Source: Porphyra umbilicalis (Eukaryota; Rhodophyta; Bangiophyceae; Bangiales; Bangiaceae). Taken from it: a DNA stretch of 49,830 bases. Under the pieces are notes generated by a model, which saw only the letters and a program-made list of their open reading frames with translations, ran no database searches and was not told where the DNA came from. The position numbers and the translations under genes are program-made. Positions within the stretch are counted from its first letter, which is position 1. The number at the start of each line of letters is the position of its first letter. The stretch covers positions 36,942 to 86,771 of the forward strand of contig KV919083.1 in the NCBI GenBank assembly GCA_002049455.2, given 5' to 3'. Below are positions 1 to 8,720 of this stretch, piece after piece.

Positions 1-542
1 GCGGGGCTGGAGGGGGGGAGGGGTGAAGACGCCGCTGGCTAGCCGGTGGCAGCCTCTACGGCGGCGGCGGCGGACCCTGCGCCCGCGCCCCCTGCTGCGA
101 TAGGCTTGCTACTGGCAACAAGCCTAGCCATCATGGACGAGGGGGCGGGAGTGGCGTGGCGTTTGCCCCAGGGGGCGGGTGGACTGCGCGGTAGCGGCGG
201 CGGAGGCGGACGTGGGTGTGAGGCCGGTGGGCTGGGGGGGGTGAGGCTGTCGGCGAGCCGTGCGTGGCTTGGGACTGTCGCAAGCACGGCGTCGCCTGGG
301 TGGGGGGCCGGCGCGCTCCGGGGCGGACGGCTCTGGCGCGCGCGCCTGCCCGTGGACGCCCGCAATGACATAAAAATAAAAACCAATGCAGTGCATGAAA
401 AATATAACCACGTGCCAAGTGAAGCGCGACGCGGCATGCTTCAAGTCTATGGCGCGTCGCCAAAGAATGATCGGATCCGAGCAAGTTCCACAGCAAGTTG
501 CAGCATGCTGTGACCGTGCTGTGACTGTGCTTTGAAGTAAAA
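1..542. other. GC-rich left edge, no gene recognised
   Basis: Positions 1-350 are extremely GC-rich and open in several frames, which is expected by chance. Composition drops abruptly near 360. From 440 to 535 there is an inverted-repeat arm and a CTGTGA-rich stretch that has a counterpart at 7366-7445. I see no convincing gene. Confidence 0.5.
448..480 (-). repeat. Left arm of a distant inverted repeat
   Basis: The sequence TATGGCGCGTCG..CAAAGAATGATCGGATC reads, in reverse complement, almost identically at 7416-7445, with one mismatch over about 30 bases. Both arms are followed on the inner side by CTGTGA-type repeats (498-535 and 7366-7408). The pair brackets the Helitron remnant and the 5-7 kb repeats. 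It may be the terminal inverted repeat of an older DNA element into which later elements inserted, but no target-site duplication was identified. Confidence 0.5.
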
Positions 543-575
543 CTAGTGCCCGTGGGCCGGCTAGCGCCTCGTCTG
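543..575 (-). mobile_element. Candidate Helitron 3' terminus (CTAG end)
   Basis: Read on the minus strand, 233 bases beyond the helicase stop, the sequence ends in CTAG (546-543) followed by T. This fits the Helitron rule of a CTRR 3' end inserted between A and T. The preceding 25 bases contain short GC-rich self-complementary segments such as GCCCACGGGC. A near-identical 30 bp terminus occurs at 5940-5970. The hairpin is weaker than in textbook Helitrons, so the end is inferred from position, CTRR and recurrence. Confidence 0.5.
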
Positions 576-776
576 TGACATTCGGTTGCATTCAAGCAAC
601 CTCAGAGTGAAAGGGTCCTCTCACTACCTGTCGAAAAGCTATGTTACAAAAGGAAAATGTCTTTTTTTGCACTATCTGGTATGGGCGGGAACTACCGAAA
701 AACAGCATGCGAATCATGAAACATTATATCAAAGTAGCTATCTAAAGATGATCCGGCCAACACAAAAAAAGCATGG

Positions 777-3700
777 CTAAACAGCATCGTCGTTCAACAG
801 TTGCGTGAACACCACATTGTCAGTCACAATGTACCCTGCGTCATCATAATAGGCCGCAGGCGCTCCGACAATGATTTCTCGCGGATCACCAACACGGGAA
901 GTGCCAACATACACCTGCCCATGTCCGAAAACTGGTTGCGGCAGCCATAGACCAAGGCGCTTGAGGGTGGCACCCTGGGCTTTGCTGATGGTTGCGGCGA
1001 ATGCCACGCGGATGGGGAATTGCCGTCGCTTGAGCTTGATCGGTAGCCCACAATCGCTGGTGGTCACGTCAATTTTTGGAATGAGGATGCGCCTGTTGGT
1101 GCCAATTTGGCGGAGCTCGATGACATTGTCGCCAAGCCGTGTAACTATGTACCGCGTTCCATTGCAGTCGCCATTTTGGGCCGCCAGGTTTCGTAGGAGC
1201 ATGACAGTCATGCCTACCTTGAGCACCATTGCGTGCGTTGGCACTGAGGAGTGGTCAATCGTGTTCAGAAACTTTGTCGTATAGACCTCCGCGAGCTCCA
1301 TGTCCTCATCGCTGACTGTATCGATACTGTAGTAGGTCCGTGCCTGACCTGGAAACTGATCGATAGCCAATTCGTTGAGGTCTAGAACGTCCTTGTTCAG
1401 AGTGGTGAGAATCATGCGCTCTCCCATCGCGTCCAGCGCGGCAGCGTTCGTGGGGTTGACCGTGCTCATCTCTGGAAACACAGAGTTTAGCAGCTCCTGC
1501 ATCCCACTTCCTTTCGGGAGACACATGGCCCGAGGGATGCGGATCTTCGTCGTACACTGCTCCGCGGCAGTACTTCCTGGCCTCGGCGAACGGCGACGGG
1601 CACCGCCCTGTCCTGAGGCCAAAGGGAGCGCTGCTCTCAGGTCTGTTTCTAAGTCGAAGCCCTGTGCAGGTGTGCCACGTGCTGACTCCTCGGTCTGAAG
1701 CACCACAGCGGACCGGATAACCCCATCGCCAATGGCTAACAGCCATTTCCCAAAGGCCTCGAAAAGGCTGGCCTCCTCAGCCTGACCTGCGTCTGCCCTG
1801 GTCTTCACGCGCATATTTGTCGTCAGTTGCATTCGCGTGAAGCGTGACCACATCAACGGTGACTTTCGAAGAGAAGCACGAATGATTTGTGCTATGGACC
1901 CCTTGGGTACCACTGCGGGAACCTGACGGAAGTCTCCGCACACCAGCCATGTGATTTGCGACGCCACGTCTGGCCCCATCACATCCACAATGCTGCGGTC
2001 CACAGCTTCGAAGCAGTGACGATGTGCCATTGACGCCTCGTCCCAGACAATCAGTTTGGTCTTCTTCAGCATTTTTGCAACATCAGTGCTTTGCGTGAAG
2101 CCGCAGAACGAAGTCTGATTGATCTCGATGGGAATTTTGAAGCGGCTGTGCGCGGTGCCGCCAAGCGGCATGAGAGTTGCTGCAATTGCACTGGATGCAA
2201 CCGCTAGCCCGATGTGACCGCTGCCTCTCGTGTAGTTCAAGAGAGTCTCCGCCAAATACGTCTTCCCAGCGCCACCAGGGGCGTCCAGAAAGAATAATCT
2301 CGCCATGGAGCCGTCGATTGACTCGCTCACTGCATCCCAAACAACTTTCTGGTCCGGCTGCAGTGTCGGCACACGGTGGGCCACTGCAGCGAGGAGCTCA
2401 TCCCGATTTCCTGGAAGCTGTTCTGCGAGCGCTTGCCCGCCAGCCCTCCTGGCTGGTGGAGGAGCTTCGCCGAGGACCTCCAGCGCCTCCCCGTCTTCTC
2501 CAACTCGGGCTGCCGGAATCAGAATCTGGTGGTCTTGAAGACAGCTGTTACGCGCTCTCATGTGCTTTTCAATATCGAGCAGCACAATGCGGCGCAGGTC
2601 GTCCTCGGTAGCGTCCAGGTCCAAGCCCTGTGCCTGCCGAGATGCCAATCTGTAGGTCATGTCCTCGGAGAGAGCGGTGTAGTGCTTTTGCAGCAAGTCG
2701 GGCACATCAGCCGGAGCATTGAGAGCCACCACGGACGCGAACAGCTCCCGCAGAGCCGCCGGCATCTTCCACGAAGCCGCTTCCGTCAGTGTCTCATCCC
2801 AGACCGCATTGGTGGCCAGCATTTGCCTTGCTGCACATGCATCTTTGTATGTGGGATGCACGAAACCCTCGTACGTTCGAAGATCCACAAACGATCCAGG
2901 TCCCTTCACGCGGTAAAGAAGCAGCCGCATGTAATAAACATCGCCCATGGAGGGGTGGAGGCCAGGAACCCGGCCAATCATCGTTGGCGTATCTTCAGAC
3001 GATCTCTGCACACCGCGCTGGCGGCGCCGCCACTTGCGCGTTTTGGTCTGCCAAGTAAAGTACCTGGGGATGTCCGCATATAAGAGGTCTGTCGTGGAGG
3101 GAGACTTTCCATCATCTGGCGCCTGCATCACGGAGAAGAAGGCTGTGAGCTTTGTCTCCTTTGGTGCGGTTGCCGCAACACCTTCCACCTCTCCAGGCGC
3201 GAAGAACACGGGCTGCTGGTTCTCCAAGTGAACGGGCATCTTCATCACCGCAGGGTCACGAAAGATAACTGGATTGGACAGTCCCCTCCACACTGCTTCG
3301 CACTCAGCAATCCATCTGGCGTCCAGATACTCCTGTATTTCATCTCTGGGCTGCCGTCCGACCTCTTCGCCCCCTTCGTCGTCCCGAGTCGCTGCTACAA
3401 CCGACACCATGGCCTTATCCGGTCCCTTGTAAATATACTTGTAAATGTACTTGACAACAGCGACAGAGGAAACGATCTCCAGATTGATGTGGCAATCAAA
3501 TTTCTCCAGAAGCAGCGGGGAGTAGGGCACAATCCACGAATTGTCGATCTGCGACGCGCGATTGCCACGTGTGAAGGCCACGGACTCCCCTCCGTCCTGC
3601 GGCGAGCGCCTCCGGTAGTTTGGATAGGAGTCCTCGGTGGCCGTTGTGGCCGATGCGAGGTCCTTGGGAAACTTTTTGGAGCAGCTACCATCCATACCCA

Positions 3701-3938
3701 TGCACGGCGAAGCCACGTTGTGGGATCCGCATGGCCCATGCACCATGTGCTTCAGCACTTTAGCACGCAGTGATGGGCTGTCGCTCTCTTTTGGGATCTC
3801 GGCGCGGATGAACTTGTCGTACGCATCTGCCGTCTGAGGCACATCTTGCCGGCGCAGGATGACCAGCCAGTGAGCGTGCGGCAGGCCACGCTTCTGGAAC
3901 TCAATGGTCATCACGAATGCCAGACAATAGCCACCCAA
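777..3938 (-). CDS. Helitron Rep/helicase, 5'-truncated
   Basis: This 1053-residue reading frame encodes the rolling-circle transposase-helicase of a Helitron. The HUH metal-binding motif is at residues 21-23 (HAH, after EFQKRGLP). The catalytic tyrosine region KYIYKYIYKG is at about 163-172, with Tyr164 and Tyr168 spaced as in Rep proteins. A Pif1-type SF1 helicase follows, with Walker A (PGGAGKT, about 555), Walker B (WDEAS, about 630) and a C-terminal SKAQG motif. Intact RepHel proteins are longer and begin with a Helitron_like_N domain. Here the protein starts only about 20 residues before the HUH motif, where the DNA changes abruptly to GC-saturated unrelated sequence, so the 5' part is deleted or lies in an unrecognised exon. 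No in-frame stop interrupts the remainder, which suggests recent activity. The stop is 233 bases from the candidate CTAG terminus. Confidence 0.93.
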   Translation of the reverse strand: MGGYCLAFVMTIEFQKRGLPHAHWLVILRRQDVPQTADAYDKFIRAEIPKESDSPSLRAKVLKHMVHGPCGSHNVASPCMGMDGSCSKKFPKDLASATTATEDSYPNYRRRSPQDGGESVAFTRGNRASQIDNSWIVPYSPLLLEKFDCHINLEIVSSVAVVKYIYKYIYKGPDKAMVSVVAATRDDEGGEEVGRQPRDEIQEYLDARWIAECEAVWRGLSNPVIFRDPAVMKMPVHLENQQPVFFAPGEVEGVAATAPKETKLTAFFSVMQAPDDGKSPSTTDLLYADIPRYFTWQTKTRKWRRRQRGVQRSSEDTPTMIGRVPGLHPSMGDVYYMRLLLYRVKGPGSFVDLRTYEGFVHPTYKDACAARQMLATNAVWDETLTEAASWKMPAALRELFASVVALNAPADVPDLLQKHYTALSEDMTYRLASRQAQGLDLDATEDDLRRIVLLDIEKHMRARNSCLQDHQILIPAARVGEDGEALEVLGEAPPPARRAGGQALAEQLPGNRDELLAAVAHRVPTLQPDQKVVWDAVSESIDGSMARLFFLDAPGGAGKTYLAETLLNYTRGSGHIGLAVASSAIAATLMPLGGTAHSRFKIPIEINQTSFCGFTQSTDVAKMLKKTKLIVWDEASMAHRHCFEAVDRSIVDVMGPDVASQITWLVCGDFRQVPAVVPKGSIAQIIRASLRKSPLMWSRFTRMQLTTNMRVKTRADAGQAEEASLFEAFGKWLLAIGDGVIRSAVVLQTEESARGTPAQGFDLETDLRAALPLASGQGGARRRSPRPGSTAAEQCTTKIRIPRAMCLPKGSGMQELLNSVFPEMSTVNPTNAAALDAMGERMILTTLNKDVLDLNELAIDQFPGQARTYYSIDTVSDEDMELAEVYTTKFLNTIDHSSVPTHAMVLKVGMTVMLLRNLAAQNGDCNGTRYIVTRLGDNVIELRQIGTNRRILIPKIDVTTSDCGLPIKLKRRQFPIRVAFAATISKAQGATLKRLGLWLPQPVFGHGQVYVGTSRVGDPREIIVGAPAAYYDDAGYIVTDNVVFTQLLNDDAV

Positions 3939-5143
3939 ACCGAATTGGGTGGCCCAGCTGAAAGCCCACCCCGCCGCGGTGGCAACAGAAGCGACAGCGG
4001 ACGGCTGGCGGCCTCGGATGAGGCGACCGGCCCCGCCTGGGCCACAAAGGGCCCGTCGCGACCAGGCAGAGGCGCAGCGACCGCCGCCCAGGGCAGGGGC
4101 GCTGGCACAAACGGCACAGCCCCGCCGACCGACTGGGCGTCGGACGCCGCCGCGACGCGCTCAGGCGATGGGGGGGGGTGGCCAGCGTCGTGTGCGCGGC
4201 TGGGGTGAAGTGGCCGCCGGGGGAGGGGGTGCGCGAGCCGGTCGGCACGCGGGGGATTCGAAACTCAGGGCTCAGGGGCCCGGGGGATGAGGGGGAGGAG
4301 GCCATTGCGTTGGCTCCTGAAGGGTGCTTGGCGGGTCGAAAGCTGCTCGAGCTCCATGGAGTTGCTGGGTGCGCTTAAATTCATGGGTGTCTGCGCCCCG
4401 GCCGCCTTTTCCGGCGGTGCCACTGCTGCCCGTCATCTGAGTCCTGGCCTCACTGGAGCCTCGTACAGGCCCCAATCGTAAGAAAAATGAGGGTTTCATG
4501 CCTGACACCCTGGAGGAGGAGTTGACTGCGAACGTATCTGGCTGGGCGACCGCAGAATACTTTCGCCATGTCATCAACCGCTCCTTTCCTTTGGTCTGCA
4601 ACGTACAGCGCGCGCTGCAACCAGCAAATTGACTCTGTAAGACCATAAGCTGACCGTTTCATTAAGTCCTCGTCAGATCCAAGTCATCGACCAGCCTGAA
4701 GGCGCTGTCAGTGAAGCTGTCAGACCGTAAGCTGTCCGTTTTATTTTGGTCCTCGTCAGATCCAAGTCATCTACCAGCCCGAAGGCGCTGTGAGGCAGTC
4801 AGCCGACCGGCTCAGTTCGGTGCTCGTCAGACAGATCCAAGTCATCGCAGGGGGTCAGGTCGGTCCGTCGCGACGGTTTGGAATTACTGTCAGGCATCGC
4901 AAAAGAGTGAACTCCAGCTAAGCCGCGTCGGATGTAGGTGGGATGACCCGAGCATGTGGCGCGAGCAGCGCCGCCGCAAGTGCATAAAAAAAGGCCGCCC
5001 GCTTGCCTACGGCGCGAGTACCAGGCTCGTTGTGCCTGCCCCCCCCTCTCCCATCACCCACAAACCCCCCACTTTTGGCAAGCAGACTTGCCCCCCCCCC
5101 CCCCCCCCCCCCCTGACGACTCCCTCCCCCTCTGCGGATCGAT
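3939..5143. other. Intergenic, GC-rich then mixed
   Basis: Positions 3940-4300 are GC-saturated and open in several frames without recognisable domains. Positions 4640-4860 contain loosely repeated units of the type GTCAGACC..AAGCTG(T)CCGTTT and CGTCAGATCCAAGTCATC (about 4672, 4755 and 4834). A homopolymer of about 23 C ends at 5113, just before the next coding region. Confidence 0.5.
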
Positions 5144-5677
5144 ATGCGCCGGTCTCTATCAGAGGTCCACCGCGTCTTGTCGGAGCTAGAACGGCTCCGC
5201 AAGCGGCGTCGGGTGTGGGGCGCCGGCCGCATTGGCGCCCGGATGAGCGCGGCCGAGGAGGCCGTGCTCCGCGCGGAGGAATTGGACTACCGCGAGGGGG
5301 GCGACAACTACAGACACTGGGACTACTTTTGGACGAACGTCTTTATTGGGGATTTCGTGTCAATTGACCCCCTCAGCTACGTCGTGCTCGGGTCCTACGG
5401 GGAGTCGTTCGCTCGGTGGGCTGACCAGCGGGCATTGGGCGAGCTCATCGAGCTCCACACCAACCCCCCCAAGATCGTCATGATGGCGGACCAGGAGTGG
5501 GAGCTGAACCACCACCTTTGGGACGAAGAGGTGGGGCCCACTGACCCCATCACGCATTTCTTTTTTTTTGTGTATGAGGGCGGTGCGCGTTGCATGTCGG
5601 AGATGGAGCGAGAGGAGCGTGAAGAGGGGGTCATGACTTACGACACGCACCACCCCGGTGGTCCGGGCGGTCAGTGA
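5144..5677 (+). CDS. Hypothetical protein, 177 aa
   Basis: I do not recognise this protein. The frame behaves like a real gene: third codon positions are overwhelmingly G or C, while the protein has a balanced composition rich in Trp, Tyr, Asp, Glu and His, unlike the Gly/Arg/Pro/Ala translations of chance GC-rich frames. The N-terminus (residues 1-60) is basic then acidic and probably helical. The middle (about 60-120) has aromatic segments such as HWDYFWTN. The C-terminus is Glu-rich and ends HHPGGPGGQ. The start chosen is the first ATG after the long C tract; an upstream start in the same frame is possible. It sits between Helitron debris and a dispersed repeat, so it could be a captured gene fragment rather than a host gene. 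Confidence 0.6.
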   Translation: MRRSLSEVHRVLSELERLRKRRRVWGAGRIGARMSAAEEAVLRAEELDYREGGDNYRHWDYFWTNVFIGDFVSIDPLSYVVLGSYGESFARWADQRALGELIELHTNPPKIVMMADQEWELNHHLWDEEVGPTDPITHFFFFVYEGGARCMSEMEREEREEGVMTYDTHHPGGPGGQ

Positions 5678-5740
5678 GTAGCTCGTCGTAGTTAGTTTTC
5701 TGTTGTCATTCGTCTGAAAAAGCGTCAATTGTTGGGTACA

Positions 5741-5939
5741 TAATTCTGTCATAGGGGCTGGAATTCCGACCGATCTGCACTTCATGTGCACGCCGTGTCA
5801 TGAATTTCTCAAATACGCGTGAACACTGGCCCCTGCCTGCCTGGAATCGGGTGTGAAAAACTGACACTGTTGAACGATCAGCAATCCGGGGTGGTCGCGG
5901 ACGGACAAAGTAGCCTACAAGCGTCTTTAAGAGAGTAGA
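5741..5939 (+). repeat. ~200 bp direct repeat, copy 1
   Basis: This segment, from TAATTCTGTCAT to AAGAGAGTAGA, is repeated in the same orientation at 7104-7300 with a few substitutions and small indels. The last ~110 bases are nearly identical. Copy 1 is joined directly to the CTAG-type terminus at 5940, while copy 2 continues into different DNA. It lacks TG..CA ends, so I do not treat the pair as LTRs. Confidence 0.85.
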
Positions 5940-5970
5940 CTAGTGCCCGGTGGTCGGCTAGCGCCTGGAG
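5940..5970 (-). mobile_element. Second Helitron-type CTAG terminus
   Basis: The 30 bases starting CTAGTGCCC match the terminus at 543-572 at about 27 positions, in the same orientation. Reading the minus strand, CTAG is followed by T. The paralogous repeat at 7104-7300 gives a likely empty site, GTAGA|TTGC, with the junction exactly between A and T. The far (TC) end of this copy was not found. No helicase sequence follows, so it is probably a non-autonomous relative or fragment. Confidence 0.5.
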
Positions 5971-6539
5971 GGCACTTTGAATTATAAGACCGGACACTAT
6001 TCAGTACCATGGCAGGTGTCACCATGACGACAGGACGCGCGCGTGTCTTTTCATGCGAACACTCTTCATAACACTCCTGTACTGCGCCTTCATCATGCCA
6101 ATACCGACACAGCACCCTGGTGTATTGCTGATCTCCGAATTTTGTCCTGGGGGACAGAGACCGAGACTGACTCTGAATAAGAGCACTCTATTGGTTTAAA
6201 ACGACAGTAAGAAGGCATCGAAGCCAATAGAAAGCCCGCATTCTGTGCCAGGACCTTGCATCGAGCAGAACTCACTGTTTGTTGCCGCTTGATCCGCTTT
6301 TCTTGGCATTGAGCAAGCTGCCCACGCGAGATCTTGAGAATTTCTACTGTCTCCTCGCCAGAAGTGCAGATGAGAGGAGGAGCTGATGTTGATTTCCAGG
6401 CTGCATGGGCACATGTAAGAAATCAGGAGCACCAAGTCAGTCCCAGGGGCGCATCTGATTGGTGGAGAGAGTCGGTCCGCAAGTCAGTCTCTGTCCACCA
6501 GGACAAAATTCGGGGATCAGCAATACTCTTCCCGGTTCA

Positions 6540-7080
6540 TCCCAGCCCAGCCCACCTGTACGTCCAAGCACAGCTCACCCCACTACAACAACCGCACATG
6601 CCCCACCCCAGACACTCCAACCACCGGACCCTACCCACATCCACGCCATCCGAACCCGCCTCGCCTCGCCTCTTACACACTGCACACCCTACCAACCCCG
6701 CCCTACGCACACGCACACCACCCCAACCCACCCCGCGCCGCCTCCTACGCCCCCCACACCCCCCACCCCCCCCACCCCAGCCCCCACCCACCCCCCCCAC
6801 CCCACCCCCCCCCCACCTCACCCCACACCCCCCCACCCCACACCCCCTCCACCCCACACCCCCCCACCCCACACACCCCCCACCCAACGCACCCCCCACC
6901 CCACACACCCCCGACCCCACACCCCTCCCACCCCACACCCCTCCCACCCCACACCCCTCCCACCCCACACCCCTCCCACCCCACACCCCCCCCACCCTAC
7001 CCGCACCCACCCGACCCCGCCGCGATCACGGCACCCCACCCGACCCATGCCCCCCACCCCACCCACCAACGACGACCACC
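6540..7080. repeat. C/A-rich simple-sequence block
   Basis: This stretch is composed almost wholly of C and A on the plus strand, in irregular units such as CACCCC and CCCACCCCACAC. It is strikingly strand-asymmetric. The minus strand is therefore a long array of G3-G5 runs. The open frames across it (Pro/His/Thr or Gly/Val/Trp translations) are composition artefacts. Confidence 0.9.
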
Positions 7081-7103
7081 GCTGAGACTACTTTTGGGCG
7101 AAA

Positions 7104-7300
7104 TAATTCTGTCATGGGGGCTGAAATTCCGACCGACCCGCACACTTCATGTGCATGCCGTGTCATGAATTACTCTAGTGCCTGTGAACACTGGCCCAGT
7201 GGCTGGAATCGGGTGTGAAAACTGACACTGTTGAACGATCAGCAATCCGGGGTGGTCGCGGACGGACAAAGTAGCCTACAAGCGTCTTTAAGAGAGTAGA
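7104..7300 (+). repeat. ~200 bp direct repeat, copy 2
   Basis: Second copy of the 5741-5939 repeat. It shares the 3' part through CAAAGTAGCCTACAAGCG and AAGAGAGTAGA, then continues TTGCATGC instead of entering a CTAG terminus. It is the candidate empty target site for the insertion at 5940. Confidence 0.85.
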
Positions 7301-8720
7301 TTGCATGCTGAGGGCTCCTGGATGGCTCTGTGGGAGGCAAGGACGATCACAGCAATTTTAAATTCTGTGCTGTGAGCTGCTGTGAACTGCTGTGACTTGC
7401 TGTGAGCGTTTCTCAGATCCGATCATTCTTTGACGACGCGCCATAAATAATGCTCCAGAACTTACTGGTATAGATTGTCTTCGATCACAGCACAACTCCA
7501 GGCCAGGGTGTTTTCGCGTACGCGCTTTCAGTTTCTCTCAGGCAGCCGATTGCGCAACGCTTCAATGGGCAGGCAGCACGGGCCGCCGCTCTCGAGTGCG
7601 TTTGGCCTTTGTCCGCAGGCTCCCACCCCAAAGCCCCCCGCCGTCCTGCCGCCCGCCGCCTCGCCCGCCCCCGTGGCCGCCGCCGCGCGCGCTCCCAGCC
7701 AGTTGGGGCACCCGGTCGCGCCAGCACCCTGCCCTTCCCGCAGCGGCGGGACCGCCGCGGCCGGCCCCCCCCCACTGCCGCGGTCGCCCTGCCGCCACGC
7801 TGTCGCGGCGCACCCGCCATTCTCCCCCATGGGCAGCCGCCCAGACGCCCGACCCGCCGCCGGTGGGGGCCACCGCGCGGCGCCGCGGTGGCGGCCACTG
7901 CGTCTGCCGCTGCCGCCGCGCGGCGCGGGCGGGGCCCCTCCCCATCGATCCATGAGCCCCACCGCCGCGCGTCGCCACGCCTGACGCGCCGCCGCCGTCG
8001 CCGCCGCCGCTGGTCCGTGCCCGCAGCCGCGCTCTAGCCGCTGCGCCGCTGCCGCCCGTGGGCGGCGCCACCGCCGGGAGCCGCCGCGTCTGCCACCGCC
8101 GCCCCTCGCGCTGCCGCAAACTTCCATGCGGTTGGTGGGGTGGGGAGGGCGGTGCGGGCCCCGCCCACCCACCCACGCGTCCTCCACCTTGCGTTCCCCA
8201 TCCTTCACTGGGCCTGACATGACCCGGAGGGCTCCGACATGGGTCGTGGCGGGCGCGGTGCGCGCTCAGGCGTCGTGCGGCGGGTGCTGAGGGGGACGCA
8301 AGATGGGGAATGGGAGCATTTGCCACGTGGTGGCTCCCGCTCAAGGCACACGGCATCCGCGTTTCGGCGGCGCCGTGCAGGCCGCCGTCACGGTGGCGGC
8401 ACCGATTTCGGAGTGGGCGCCCACCGCTGCCGCCGCGGCGGCAACAGCCGTCGCCCCTGTGACTCGTCTGCTGATGCAGCAGCACCTTGCCGCGGCGAGC
8501 GCCGGCTTAAGAATGGCGGCGCCCGACGGCGGTGTGGTTCTCGCCCGGGCGCCAAGTCTACCGCCCGGTCACGGACTGCCAGACATCCACCTTTCACCCT
8601 CCTTGTTCTTTTTTGTCACTGCGACCGCTCCTTGACGCCTGTTTTTGCTGCCAACGTTTACCTCTGTGGGGACCACCCACCGCCCTGCCCACCACTCGTA
8701 TCCCCCCTCCAACCTCCAGG
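7301..8720. other. Intergenic region upstream of the glycine-rich protein gene
   Basis: The right arm of the inverted repeat to 448-480 lies at 7416-7445. At 7498-7530 a segment CCAGGGTGTTTTCGCG(T/A)ACGCGCTTTCAG recurs in the same orientation at 13577-13605. Positions 7600-8200 are GC-saturated with no convincing gene. The last ~150 bases before 8721 are less GC-extreme and are the likely promoter and 5' UTR of the next gene. Confidence 0.5.

Noticed and set aside
6537..7085. Pro/His/Thr-rich plus frames and Gly/Val/Trp-rich minus frames
   Set aside because: Direct products of the C/A simple sequence.
5741..7300. The ~200 bp direct repeats as LTRs of a small retrotransposon
   Set aside because: No TG..CA ends, no target duplication, no primer site, and copy 1 ends at a Helitron-type terminus.
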